This document shows positions 1 to 8,173 of a DNA stretch of 64,000 nucleotides, piece by piece. Below the pieces are notes generated by a model. The model saw nothing but the letters and a program-made list of their open reading frames with translations. It had not been told where the DNA came from and ran no database searches. Location: NCBI RefSeq assembly GCF_017874615.1, contig NZ_JAGIKV010000003.1, positions 124,001 to 188,000 of the forward strand, written 5' to 3'. Within the stretch, counting starts at the first letter, position 1; each line of letters begins with the position of its first letter. Source of the stretch: Paenibacillus xylanexedens (GTDB taxonomy: Bacteria > Bacillota > Bacilli > Paenibacillales > Paenibacillaceae). Position numbers and translations under genes: made by a program.

Positions 1-1
1 T

Positions 2-751
2 TATCTGAAGGCGCTCGATATTACACCTGTAGTGCAGTGGTATCATCCTTTGTGGGGTGTACAGGATTATTTAGGACTGGATGTTCCGCAATTTGACACC
101 ACAGGGAGCATTGAAGCTTTGTTGGCATATGATCCGGATCTCATCATTGTAGATGGTGGAGTGGATATGGAGAAATATGAGATGTATTCCAAGGTGGCAC
201 CGACGTATCGCTTGCCTGAGAGCGTATTGCAGGATTCGAATCAAATTTTGAAAACCATTGCCGATGTTGTGGGTAAACCGGAAAAGGGTGAAGAAGTTGC
301 TACGGCATTCGGAGCTAAGGTTGCAGATGCTAAGGCGAAGTTGCAGGAAGCGGTTGGAGACGAGACCGTCGCAGTTGTCCGGTTGAATGTTAACGATGAT
401 ACACTGGCGTTGTTCGGTGTGAAGAATCGATTTACCGGATTTATTTATTCGGAGCTTGGTCTAACACCTCATCCTCTGGTTAGCAAGATGGAAGAATATC
501 AGGAAATCTTGTCTGAGGAGGCCATCCCGCAACTTGATGCGGATCATCTTATTATTTTCCCTTCCAATGGAGAATGGTCATCCCCTGAGAACAAGGAAGC
601 TTTGAAGGTACTTGACAGCAAGTTGTGGCAGTCGCTTCCAGCGGTTAAGAACAATCAGGTGTATATCATGGAAAGAGCACATTGGCAATCAGGTGCGATT
701 ACAGCAAATTCCATGAAAATTGATGATCTGTTGGAAAAAATGACTCCATAA
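2..751 (+). CDS. Iron-siderophore ABC transporter substrate-binding protein, 5' end outside window
   Basis: The reading frame is already open at base 2, so only the C-terminal part of about 249 residues is visible. The visible part has the layout of a class III periplasmic-binding fold (Peripla_BP_2/FecB type). One piece ends the N-lobe (motif GVQDYLGLD, then a DLIIVDGG strand). A long helix with AKAKLQEA follows, then a C-lobe with a YSELGLTPHPLV segment and the ending WQSGAITANSMKIDDLLEKM. In this family the protein captures Fe3+-siderophore or haem outside the membrane and hands it to a permease. The N-terminal signal and lipobox are off the window. The adjacent regulator carries a homologous domain and sits behind a Fur box, which supports an iron role. 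The exact siderophore cannot be told. Confidence 0.85.
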   Translation, partial: YLKALDITPVVQWYHPLWGVQDYLGLDVPQFDTTGSIEALLAYDPDLIIVDGGVDMEKYEMYSKVAPTYRLPESVLQDSNQILKTIADVVGKPEKGEEVATAFGAKVADAKAKLQEAVGDETVAVVRLNVNDDTLALFGVKNRFTGFIYSELGLTPHPLVSKMEEYQEILSEEAIPQLDADHLIIFPSNGEWSSPENKEALKVLDSKLWQSLPAVKNNQVYIMERAHWQSGAITANSMKIDDLLEKMTP

Positions 752-753
752 GT

Positions 754-806
754 GAATCAATTTCATAAGACCTTAATCCATTTTTAGTGAGTCATGAAAT
801 TGATTC
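754..806. repeat. 13-bp perfect inverted repeat downstream of the binding-protein gene
   Basis: GAATCAATTTCAT at 754-766 is repeated as its exact reverse complement at 794-806, with a 27-nt loop. It lies between the stop codon and the intrinsic terminator. It could be an extra mRNA 3'-end structure. No T-tract follows, so it is not itself called a terminator. Confidence 0.5.
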
Positions 807-823
807 GAGCATGATCCCATAAG

Positions 824-860
824 AAAGTTCTTCAGCCAGGGTTGAAGAGCTTTCTTTTTT
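824..860 (+). terminator. Rho-independent terminator after the siderophore-binding protein
   Basis: An 11-bp stem (AAAGTTCTTCA paired with TGAAGAGCTTT, one G-T pair) with an 8-nt loop is followed by a run of six T. It ends the upstream transcription unit and separates it from the AraC regulator. Confidence 0.85.
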
Positions 861-878
861 CGTATACACTATTTTAAA

Positions 879-893
879 TGATAATAATTCTCA
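879..893. promoter_or_regulatory. Fur box upstream of the AraC/binding-protein fusion gene
   Basis: TGATAATAATTCTCA matches the 7-1-7 Fur box of Bacillus-type Fur (TGATAATnATTATCA) at 13 of the 14 defined bases. It ends 9 nt before the start codon of the regulator, so Fur bound here would block initiation or early elongation. The match is seen directly. Iron control of the gene is inferred. Confidence 0.7.
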
Positions 894-902
894 GTTAGGA
901 CG

Positions 903-2573
903 ATGAACATGTGCTACACGATAATACAACTCATTCCCAAGCCCTGGCTATGCACGCTTCTGCATATGGAATACGTAGATCACCATCAATCTCATATCGA
1001 TAAACGTTTGTTATACAGAATGTCGTCTTCACACGCTATATTCGTTGTAACGTCTGGGAAAGGTTCAATAGTTTGCTCAGATCGGGAATCTCATCTGGAA
1101 AAAGGAATGATTATGTTTGTTCCATCGGGAACATCTATTAAGATAGAAGGCTCTCCTTGGACAGAAAGTGAATTGCAGTATTATAAGCTTGATCTTATGG
1201 TGGCTGAGTTGAAAGAAGAGACTTCAAACGCTTTGTTTAGAAGAAACACGGAGGAGCAGCAGGGACTTTCCCAAAGTCCAGATTCTCCGACATTATTACC
1301 GCTTATGCAACTCAGCTACAGTCCGTGGAGTTCTTGTCTGGAAGCCTTGGAACAAATACTGCGTCAACAGGTCACTGGCGATTGGCTGGAGCAATGGGAG
1401 GTACAGCTTCGTTTCCAGGAGTGGTTCCGTGCCTTGCTTCGCCAGAGTGCCCCCGAAACAGAAGTACCTGATGACCGTGCCCGTCTTCAAAGTTCAATTC
1501 GTTATATTGGCGACCACTACGATCAGACGATAACCGTGGATGAGCTCGCGGCAGATATTGGTCTTACCAGAGCTAGCTACACTCGGCAATTCAAAAGGAT
1601 TACGGGCAAGCTCCCGCTTGAATATGTAAATGCGGTTCGGCTTGAACGCTCGAAGCAACTATTGCAGCTGACGGATGATCGCATCCATGAAATTGCACAG
1701 AATGTGGGATTTAGCAGCGAGTATTATTTTGGTCGCCGATTTAAGCAATACTCTGGTATTTCACCTGGGTTATACCGCCGTCATCACCGTCAAGAGGTTC
1801 GTGTCTTTGCTCCGTATCTGGAGGACTTTGTGTTGGCTCTTGGCGTAAAACCCGTACTGCAATGCTCGCATCATTCTTGGGGGAGACAGCATTATTTGGG
1901 ATTGGATGATGTACCTGAATTTGATGTGAGCCAGATGGATGCACAGTTTAATCTGGGCAATGTACCTGATTTTATCATGCTGGACAAGGGATATGATCGA
2001 TGGAATCTGGACCGCTTCGAGCAGGTAGCACCTACGTTTTACGTGGAACATCTGGGAGAAGATTGGCGCTCCATTTTGAGATCGACCGCCGATGTATTGG
2101 GAAAGGTGAATCGGGTTCAAGATGTAATTGGTGCGTATGAGGACAAGGCAATGGAAGCTAAGAGTCGGTTATCACGTTATATGCGTGGTCAGACGGTGGC
2201 ATTTTTGCGTATATCCGCGTCTGATATTACTCTCTATGGGGATCAGCAGGGCTATGTCGGACCTGTAATTTATCAGGATCTTGGACTGACTCCGCACTCC
2301 CGTGTGCAGCAATGGACAAGACACGAGCGGAGGATTTTCATTGGATTGGACCAGTTAAGTCAGCTTCATGCGGATCACTTATTGATTACATTTGACACTG
2401 GAAATTCGACCAAACCTGGAGTTGAGCGCGAACTGCTCGATAGGGATGAATGGAAATGTCTGCCTGCGGTGAAGAACGGTAATGTGTATGAGGTGGATTT
2501 CATGAGTTGGATGAACTACGGTGTGATCTCTCATGGGAAGAAGATTGAGGATATATTGCGGTTTATGGCTTGA
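903..2573 (+). CDS. AraC-family regulator fused to a siderophore-binding domain (Btr-like)
   Basis: This 556-residue protein has three parts. Residues about 20-120 form a cupin-like sensor segment. Residues about 195-295 hold two AraC helix-turn-helix motifs (ITVDELAADIGLTRASYTRQF and, later, IHEIAQNVGFSSEYYFGRRF). Residues about 300-556 form a Peripla_BP_2 domain homologous to the protein encoded just upstream (shared HYLGLDD, YQDLGLTPHSRV and KKIEDI-type endings). This is the architecture of Bacillus Btr, which binds ferri-siderophore in the cytoplasm and activates its uptake genes. A Fur box sits immediately upstream. The start at 903 follows a weak AGGA. A later ATG at 966 lacks a ribosome site. 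Likely role: siderophore-responsive activator of the adjacent uptake system. Confidence 0.88.
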   Translation: MNMCYTIIQLIPKPWLCTLLHMEYVDHHQSHIDKRLLYRMSSSHAIFVVTSGKGSIVCSDRESHLEKGMIMFVPSGTSIKIEGSPWTESELQYYKLDLMVAELKEETSNALFRRNTEEQQGLSQSPDSPTLLPLMQLSYSPWSSCLEALEQILRQQVTGDWLEQWEVQLRFQEWFRALLRQSAPETEVPDDRARLQSSIRYIGDHYDQTITVDELAADIGLTRASYTRQFKRITGKLPLEYVNAVRLERSKQLLQLTDDRIHEIAQNVGFSSEYYFGRRFKQYSGISPGLYRRHHRQEVRVFAPYLEDFVLALGVKPVLQCSHHSWGRQHYLGLDDVPEFDVSQMDAQFNLGNVPDFIMLDKGYDRWNLDRFEQVAPTFYVEHLGEDWRSILRSTADVLGKVNRVQDVIGAYEDKAMEAKSRLSRYMRGQTVAFLRISASDITLYGDQQGYVGPVIYQDLGLTPHSRVQQWTRHERRIFIGLDQLSQLHADHLLITFDTGNSTKPGVERELLDRDEWKCLPAVKNGNVYEVDFMSWMNYGVISHGKKIEDILRFMA

Positions 2574-2798
2574 TAATGAATGGTCTGTGAGATGTTTTTC
2601 GAAAAAAATCAAGAAAACCATATGACTTTCAAAGCTATCAAAATTTTGTGATGTAATTCACAGGCACTCTATGAATCTACTGGTATTATCCTTTTCGTTA
2701 ATCTATAATCTGCTTGTTTAATAGACTAAATAAAGGAATTTTAATTAGATTGAGGAATATATTATAACAGATAGGATATAAACTAAAGGAGCAGATCA

Positions 2799-3029
2799 AT
2801 GATAAAGGATAAAATTCCATTATGGTTCTGGTGTATCTCGATAGTAGTTGCCATTATGTTAGTATTCAACTTGTTTCAAGTAGATTCTCGTATTAACATG
2901 CTTGCACTAGGCATTCTAAATATTGCTAATGCCATTCGGATGTGGAAGAAATATCGAAACTCAGCAATTATGTTTTTGGTAATAGGTGTTCTTGGTACAG
3001 TTTTATTTTTCAAATATCAATTTCAATAA
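2799..3029 (+). CDS. Small membrane protein, unknown function
   Basis: A 76-residue protein with a strong ribosome site (AAAGGAG, 7 nt before ATG). Two or three hydrophobic segments are visible: residues about 7-23 (WFWCISIVVAIMLVFNLF), a middle segment around 32-44, and about 56-72 (AIMFLVIGVLGTVLFF). Short basic or polar stretches separate them (MWKKYRNS). It is therefore probably a two- or three-pass membrane protein. It stands alone between the regulator and its own terminator. I do not recognise a family. Confidence 0.6.
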   Translation: MIKDKIPLWFWCISIVVAIMLVFNLFQVDSRINMLALGILNIANAIRMWKKYRNSAIMFLVIGVLGTVLFFKYQFQ

Positions 3030-3043
3030 TTATTTTGAAGCCT

Positions 3044-3070
3044 GATCGTCATTTATATGACGGTCTTTTT
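3044..3070 (+). terminator. Terminator of the small membrane protein gene
   Basis: A 9-bp stem (GATCGTCAT with ATGACGGTC, one G-T pair) and a TTAT loop are followed by TTTTT, 15 nt after the stop codon. Confidence 0.85.
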
Positions 3071-3300
3071 CGTTTCAGAGATTAGAACAATGAAGGCATC
3101 ATAATGAGCGACAAATGACAAAAATATCTTGTGTGTGGAACAGTCGGAACAGATCGAGTGCCAGTAGATGGAGTGAAATTTCTGTTCGCCTACTGATCAC
3201 GATTGATATTCGCTGTTGTTTTGATGCGGCGTTCGACGACGATGTATCTGTCAAAAACATTCACTAGCCGTGTGTGCTGAACGAAATCGATTACTACTGG

Positions 3301-3390
3301 GTATTGTTCAAGGTTGTCCGAACCTTTCAAGAAATTAGGGACACGCATATTATTCCCAAGATTGAGGATATACAGCGGTTTATGGCTTGA
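3301..3390 (+). pseudogene. Decayed 3' remnant resembling the end of the AraC/binding-protein fusion
   Basis: The frame at 3301-3390 ends KIEDIQRFMA-stop. This is nearly identical, in protein and DNA, to the KIEDILRFMA-stop of the regulator ending at 2573. Upstream, the same frame is closed by a stop at about 3265 and has no start. The stretch 3071-3506 holds no intact gene apart from this relic. Its simplest reading is a leftover of a duplicated or recombined siderophore-binding domain. Only about 30 nt are clearly matched, so the call is tentative. Confidence 0.4.
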
Positions 3391-3506
3391 TGGATGGGTT
3401 TTGAATAACAATCAGGTTGGATTCAACATCCGGAGAAAGGAAAATATTATAACATTCCATTTTAATGTATAATATAGGAAAATATAAACGAAGAAAGGAA
3501 CTTCCT

Positions 3507-3824
3507 ATGCGGAAAAAAATCTGGGCCATACTTTTAGTAATAGCTGTAATTGGGATGATTCCTGTTACAGCAATATCGACGACTACGGTTGCCGAATCGC
3601 ATGAAATTTTGGGTGAAGATCTTCCTGAAAGCTTACGATATGATTCTAACCATCCAGATATAATTTATGTGAAGGATTGTGGGGTCTACGAGAAAGTTGA
3701 TTCGAGTTTAGTAAATTACGGCGAAGAAGAAGTTGTGTTCGATGATGTACAAAAGGTAACAGATAAAACGAATGTAATTGTTGCTTATGATGCAACTTAC
3801 ATCAAAAAAGGTGAATGGGAATAG
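3507..3824 (+). CDS. Small secreted protein of unknown function
   Basis: The product is 105 residues. ATG 3507 was chosen because it follows AAAGGA and opens a classical signal peptide (MRKKIWAILLVIAVIGMIPV, with likely cleavage after TAIS or a nearby alanine). A 14-residue in-frame extension to 3465 is less likely. The mature part is acidic and about 80 residues long, with no recognised domain, and has one cysteine (KDCGVYEK). A -10-like TATAAT lies about 40 nt upstream. Probably exported. Function unknown. Confidence 0.6.
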   Translation: MRKKIWAILLVIAVIGMIPVTAISTTTVAESHEILGEDLPESLRYDSNHPDIIYVKDCGVYEKVDSSLVNYGEEEVVFDDVQKVTDKTNVIVAYDATYIKKGEWE

Positions 3825-3970
3825 CTCATGCAATAGATTTATAATATGGAGCGCAAGGAGAGTTTTATTCTTCTTGGGCTTTTTCAATATCCAATAAAAA
3901 TAAAATTCCAGAGTTTAGCTGAATTTTATAGATGAGCAAGTTTATGTTTAGACACATGAACATATATACA

Positions 3971-4000
3971 CTAAAGTGAATTTGTACATAAACACTTTAG
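3971..4000 (+). promoter_or_regulatory. Hairpin overlapping the ribosome site of the fibronectin-domain gene
   Basis: CTAAAGTG at 3971-3978 is repeated inverted as CACTTTAG at 3993-4000. The second arm ends at the first bases of the AGGAGG ribosome site used by the GTG start at 4011. It may modulate translation. The stem is short (8 bp), so this is only suggestive. Confidence 0.3.
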
Positions 4001-4010
4001 GAGGATTCAT

Positions 4011-5106
4011 GTGAAGACAACATTGTTCAAGAAAGTCGGGTTATTGATTGGAGCATTAATTTTTACAATCGGTTTTGCATCTAATTCAGGGGTACATGCT
4101 GCGGTAGATTATAGCGGCGGGCTCATGGATAAGATGATAATGACACTTAGCGATACGGAAAACAAGGGGAGTAAATCTACATATGCATTAACAGATAATA
4201 ATGAAGCAACAAGCGCGATTGATAGAAAAATGGAACACGCCATCATCAGCAGTGGATCATGCTGTTGGAATCTTTAATGGAACAGTTACAGCGAATGCAA
4301 TCCGTGTAAAAGCAGATTATGATGTTTCCGTTGGATTATTTGATTCCACTGGAAAGGCGATTTTACCGACTTATTGGTACACAGTAAAAGCAAATCAGGC
4401 TGATGGAAGATTAATTTATCTTCCTACAACGTACAAAGGAATAGCAAAAGTTAACTTGTTTAATTACTCCAATACACGGACAGTCAGTGTATCCGAGTTT
4501 CAGCTGTATAATATTACACCTCCAGCTAATCCATTAGATCTCGAAGCATCTGCAGATGAATCATCCATTGGATTGGCATGGAATGAAGTAACAACAGCAA
4601 CCAGTTATACGATTAAAAGATCAACTACAGCAAATGGGCCATATACAACAGTGGCAACTGGCGTAACCAAGGTCAATTATACAGATTCAGATGTAACTCC
4701 AGGTACGACCTATTATTACGTAGTTACTGGTGTTAATCCTGTTGGTGAAAGTGTTAACTCTAACGAAGCATCAGCCATTATTGAGAGCAACGGGCAGGTT
4801 GATCCGGAACCAGAGCAACCAACCACACCAGAACCAGAAGAACCTACAACTCCGGAACAACCAGAGGAACCTTCCACCAACCGTGCCATCTCTGTTGTCA
4901 CCATGACAACGGGCTTGGAGAAAGAATTCGACCTAAGCATGAAAGAAGTAAATGATTTCATCGACTGGTATGAAGCCAAGCAAGCGGGAAGTGGCAAGGC
5001 ATCGTATGCGATCAATAAACACGACAACAACAAAGGGCCATTTAAGAGTCGAAAGGATTATATCCTGTTTGATCGGGTGCTGGCATTTGAGGTAAGTGAA
5101 TACTAA
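4011..5106 (+). pseudogene. Secreted fibronectin type III protein, interrupted by a frameshift
   Basis: A GTG start after AGGAGG opens a signal peptide (MKTTLFKKVGLLIGALIF, cleavage near VHAA). The frame stops at 4277. The second half continues in the +1 frame to 5106. Removing one A from the AAAAA run near 4226-4230 joins the halves into one protein of about 364 residues. The joined protein has an N-terminal beta-sandwich-like domain (ANAIRVKADYDVSV), one fibronectin III domain (about WNEVTTATSYTIKRS to PVGESVNSNEAS), a Pro/Glu/Thr linker of EPEEPTTPE repeats, and a C-terminal module (RAISVVTMTTG to the end). The cause could be a real mutation, slippage at the A-run, or a sequencing error. 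Likely a cell-surface or extracellular protein. Confidence 0.75.
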
Positions 5107-5113
5107 AAAATGT

Positions 5114-5150
5114 GAAGTTCCTTCAGCTTAGCTGAAGGGGCTTCTTTTTT
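5114..5150. terminator. Terminator between convergent genes
   Basis: GAAGTTCCTTCAGC pairs with GCTGAAGGGGCTTC around a short TTA loop and is followed by six T on the plus strand. A run of T also follows on the minus strand, so it can serve the convergent transporter gene too. Confidence 0.85.
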
Positions 5151-5165
5151 GTTCACTACGATGAA

Positions 5166-6491
5166 TTAGCGATCTGAATCCATTGACGTGTGTTGAGTGT
5201 GGCGACGAAGACCTAGCGTTACGAGTAGATAAATACAGGTTAGAACAGCAGATACAGCACTGCTGATCCAGATTCGTTCAAGCCCCGAAAAAGAGGAAAA
5301 CAGCTGCAACAAAAATTGAACGATCCATCCCCCCAGTGTGATAAGAGGAAGTGCAATGCCGTGTGTACGCTTGTGAATTAAAGTCAGTAGCAGCATGGGA
5401 CCAAGCATGCAAGCATGCAATGATCCGAACAAATACAGGATTTGAATCGGCGTCATCGACACGGAAAGGGAAATGATGGTTGCTATAAACATGGCCATGC
5501 AAATGATGATGTTTCGAGTGCGTTTTTCACCAGAGTTGGCAAGGTTGAATTGTTCCATACATAATTTCAGAACGGCTTGAAACCGGCTCATATAGGACAC
5601 CGTGAACATCAAAATCAGACATATAATCAACATCCCAAACAAAACGGGTGAATGGGTTATGGACAATAGCGGATAGATCAGAGAAGGTATATTTGCCAGC
5701 CCACCAGAATGAATGGAGACCATCACGAGCAGTAGAAAAGCCATCAGCACGGTGGCATACATCATACCGGACATCATAAATGCTGGTACAATTTTGGATC
5801 GTTCGATGTGAAATAGACGCTGCCAAGTAGCTGGATCAGCGATAACCTGTCCCAGACCAACCAATACACCAGTTGCTATAAAAAGCAGGGCAGAATGGTT
5901 GTCGATCACAAGCATATAAGGATGATAAAGGCGAATTCCAGAGTAAACCGGGTCAACACCTTGCCGGATAAAATAAAACAAAGGAAACATGATGGCAACG
6001 CTGAAAGTCAGAATGACTTGGGGGATAGCCAATGCATAAAGTGTCTGTAATCCAATAAAACCTGCAAGCAAGGAGAAGATGACAATAAAAGCCGTTCGCC
6101 CAGCAACTTCGGGAAGATCAAATAATTGATGGAAGAAGAATCCAGCCACCATTCCTTGTAGGAGCACCGTTTCCAGAAGCAGTATCGCAAACATTCCTGT
6201 CATCAAACGAGCCCCTGAAGGTGTCAGTTTGGCTGTGAGCCATTGACTCAGCGTTATTGCGTCACCGGAGTGGCTTCTCACATATTTGCCCAGCCACCCA
6301 AATAACATCAGCGCGAGGGCTGTCGCGAGAGAGTACCCCAAAGTGCCGTACAAGCCATAACGCATCAATGCTTCAGGTGAATCTACAATGTTGAGCCCAG
6401 TGAGCCATCGTCCAAGCAACGCAATAGTTCCAAGTCCAATACCCAGTTTGACAGGGGCCGCCAAATTGTCGCGGAAATGATTGTAACGCAT
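5166..6491 (-). CDS. Sodium:solute symporter (SSS)-like permease
   Basis: The product is 441 residues with about 12 hydrophobic helices. ATG 6491 was chosen: it follows GAGAAGAGG with good spacing and lies 1 nt after the stop of the response-regulator gene. A longer frame would run inside that gene. The segment GQVIADPATWQRLFHIER between mid helices is typical of SSS-family symporters, which couple Na+ or H+ to uptake of amino acids, sugars or carboxylates. The last helices are followed by a short basic tail. It is the third gene of a kinase-regulator-transporter operon, so it is probably the transporter for the signal or a related nutrient. The substrate cannot be assigned. Confidence 0.7.
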   Translation of the reverse strand: MRYNHFRDNLAAPVKLGIGLGTIALLGRWLTGLNIVDSPEALMRYGLYGTLGYSLATALALMLFGWLGKYVRSHSGDAITLSQWLTAKLTPSGARLMTGMFAILLLETVLLQGMVAGFFFHQLFDLPEVAGRTAFIVIFSLLAGFIGLQTLYALAIPQVILTFSVAIMFPLFYFIRQGVDPVYSGIRLYHPYMLVIDNHSALLFIATGVLVGLGQVIADPATWQRLFHIERSKIVPAFMMSGMMYATVLMAFLLLVMVSIHSGGLANIPSLIYPLLSITHSPVLFGMLIICLILMFTVSYMSRFQAVLKLCMEQFNLANSGEKRTRNIIICMAMFIATIISLSVSMTPIQILYLFGSLHACMLGPMLLLTLIHKRTHGIALPLITLGGWIVQFLLQLFSSFSGLERIWISSAVSAVLTCIYLLVTLGLRRHTQHTSMDSDR

Positions 6492-6492
6492 C

Positions 6493-7191
6493 TTAATTCC
6501 TCTTCTCACGGAACTTTTTGGGTGGCATCCCCACATGTTTATGGAATTGTGTGCAGAAGTAGTGCTGGCTGTTAAAGCCACATCGCTCAGCAACGTCAGC
6601 AATATTCAAATCTGAATGACGGTGAAGAAGCTGTTTGGCGTACTCCATTCGCAATTGATTCAGATATTCAGAGAAAGAGATGCCTACTTCTTCATGGAAG
6701 AGTCGGCTTAAATAGGTTGGATTCATGTGAACAGCTGAGGCGAGCCCGGAGAGATTGATTTTTCCTGAAAACTGTTTTTGCATAATCTGGAGTGCTTCCT
6801 GAATGACTTTGGACTGCACGGCTGGCGAGTCATTATGATCAAACTCATGCAGTACTTCGAGCAATTCCTGTTCAATGACGGGTTTGGTGATGTAATCCAT
6901 AACTTTCAGCTTGATCGATTGACGAGCGTATTGAAAGGTGTGGTGTGCAGAGATCATGATAATATGAATTTCGGGGTGAAGACGGCGTAGGTCCTCGGCA
7001 ACGAGCAGACCGGATTTACCAGGGAGATTGATATCGAGCAGGGCGAGTTGAATCTGTACTTCTTGTCCAATCGAATTGGCTTGTGTTCCATCGGCAGCTT
7101 TGTAGAGACGCCAGAAAGGAAATTGAGGCTGAATTAGAAATTCCAGCTGCTCCAGTTCCAGAGGCTCGTCATCAACCAGCAATACATTCAT
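6493..7191 (-). CDS. YesN-type response regulator (receiver plus AraC output)
   Basis: The product is 232 residues. The receiver domain spans about 1-120: acidic pocket VDDE at 6-9, phospho-acceptor Asp53 in LLDINLPG, switch residue in ISAHH, Lys in YITKPV. A C-terminal AraC/XylS domain of two helix-turn-helices follows (INLSGLASAVHMNPTYLSRLF and NIADVAERCGFNSQHYF). GGGGGA precedes the ATG. It is translated between the histidine kinase gene (39 nt upstream) and the SSS transporter gene (1 nt downstream), so it almost certainly partners that kinase. It probably activates this operon or the transporter. Confidence 0.92.
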   Translation of the reverse strand: MNVLLVDDEPLELEQLEFLIQPQFPFWRLYKAADGTQANSIGQEVQIQLALLDINLPGKSGLLVAEDLRRLHPEIHIIMISAHHTFQYARQSIKLKVMDYITKPVIEQELLEVLHEFDHNDSPAVQSKVIQEALQIMQKQFSGKINLSGLASAVHMNPTYLSRLFHEEVGISFSEYLNQLRMEYAKQLLHRHSDLNIADVAERCGFNSQHYFCTQFHKHVGMPPKKFREKRN

Positions 7192-7230
7192 GATGAAGTC
7201 CCCCTATTTGTGATGTATCGTTCTCTGTTT

Positions 7231-7995
7231 CTAATGAGCTTTCAATATCTCTTCTTGGGTATAGGGCCAACGGACCTCAACGACAGCTCCTCCTTGTGTT
7301 CCAGCGGATAAGCTGAGCGAACTCTCCTCACCAAAAAAGATATGCAGTCGTTTTCTGATATTTTCCAGCCCATGTCCTTGAATCATTTCATCTGAGGATA
7401 TTGGTTTGAGACCCACACCATTATCGATTACGGTTAGCAACACTTGCTTTTGACTTCGAAGACAACGGATGGTTAACTCGACAGGGCCCATTTTTGATTC
7501 AAGTCCATGTTTGAACGCATTTTCTACAATCGTTTGAAGCACAAAGGGAGGGATATAAGCATCAAGCACATTCTCATCGTAATCCGTTACAAGTCGCAAG
7601 CGTTCACCAAACCGCAGATGCTGAATCTCCAGATAATGACCGGTATAACGAATCTCTTCTTCCAGACGAATCATGGGCTCATCGGTATTGTACTTGAATT
7701 TGAGGAATTTGGAGAAAACCTCAAGTGCACCGACAACCTGTTCGGTACGACGTAGTCTGGCGAGACTGAGAATGACGTTGAGGGTGTTAAACATAAAGTG
7801 AGGCTGGATCTGTTGACTGAGCTGTACATACAGTGATTTTTGGAACTCTTTCTCCAACTCAATCTGCCTTGTTTGCATCCGAAGCAAGTCCAGTTGTTTC
7901 TCGAAAAAAAACAAAATTAATAGCGCAATCGCCCCCACGATGGGAGCGATAATGAATATTAGGACGATGAGAGTAAATTGATCAAGATTAATCAT
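7231..7995 (-). CDS. LytS/YesM-type sensor histidine kinase, short
   Basis: The product is 254 residues. ATG 7995 follows GGAGG at 7-nt spacing, and I prefer it over an in-frame ATG 21 nt upstream. A single membrane helix (residues about 8-31) leads through a coiled segment to a His_kinase domain with phospho-acceptor His66 in QIQPHFMFNTLN. An HATPase_c domain follows (N-box VENAFKHGLE, G1 box IDNGVGLK, then GHGLENIRKRL). No extracytoplasmic sensor domain is present, so the signal is probably sensed in the membrane or through the co-encoded transporter. First gene of the operon with the YesN-type regulator and SSS permease. No clear gene or terminator is seen in the 180 nt upstream. Confidence 0.9.
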   Translation of the reverse strand: MINLDQFTLIVLIFIIAPIVGAIALLILFFFEKQLDLLRMQTRQIELEKEFQKSLYVQLSQQIQPHFMFNTLNVILSLARLRRTEQVVGALEVFSKFLKFKYNTDEPMIRLEEEIRYTGHYLEIQHLRFGERLRLVTDYDENVLDAYIPPFVLQTIVENAFKHGLESKMGPVELTIRCLRSQKQVLLTVIDNGVGLKPISSDEMIQGHGLENIRKRLHIFFGEESSLSLSAGTQGGAVVEVRWPYTQEEILKAH

Positions 7996-8173
7996 GATGG
8001 TCCTCCATGCTAGCATCGGGTGTATATTGAATCGGATAGAGCCATCCGTAAATCATAAAATTATTAAATTATGAAGTTGAAAGAGAAATGTATTGTCATC
8101 TTAATTTATTTTGGTAAGTGATTCAATAGAGGGAAAGCATTTTGTAAATGGTGCCCAAAAAGGATTCATGATT

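Noticed and set aside
3190..3411. 73-codon minus-strand frame between the small membrane protein and secreted protein genes
   Set aside because: Its only recognisable similarity is the antisense of the duplicated KIED-I-RFMA tail, so the plus-strand relic explains it better.
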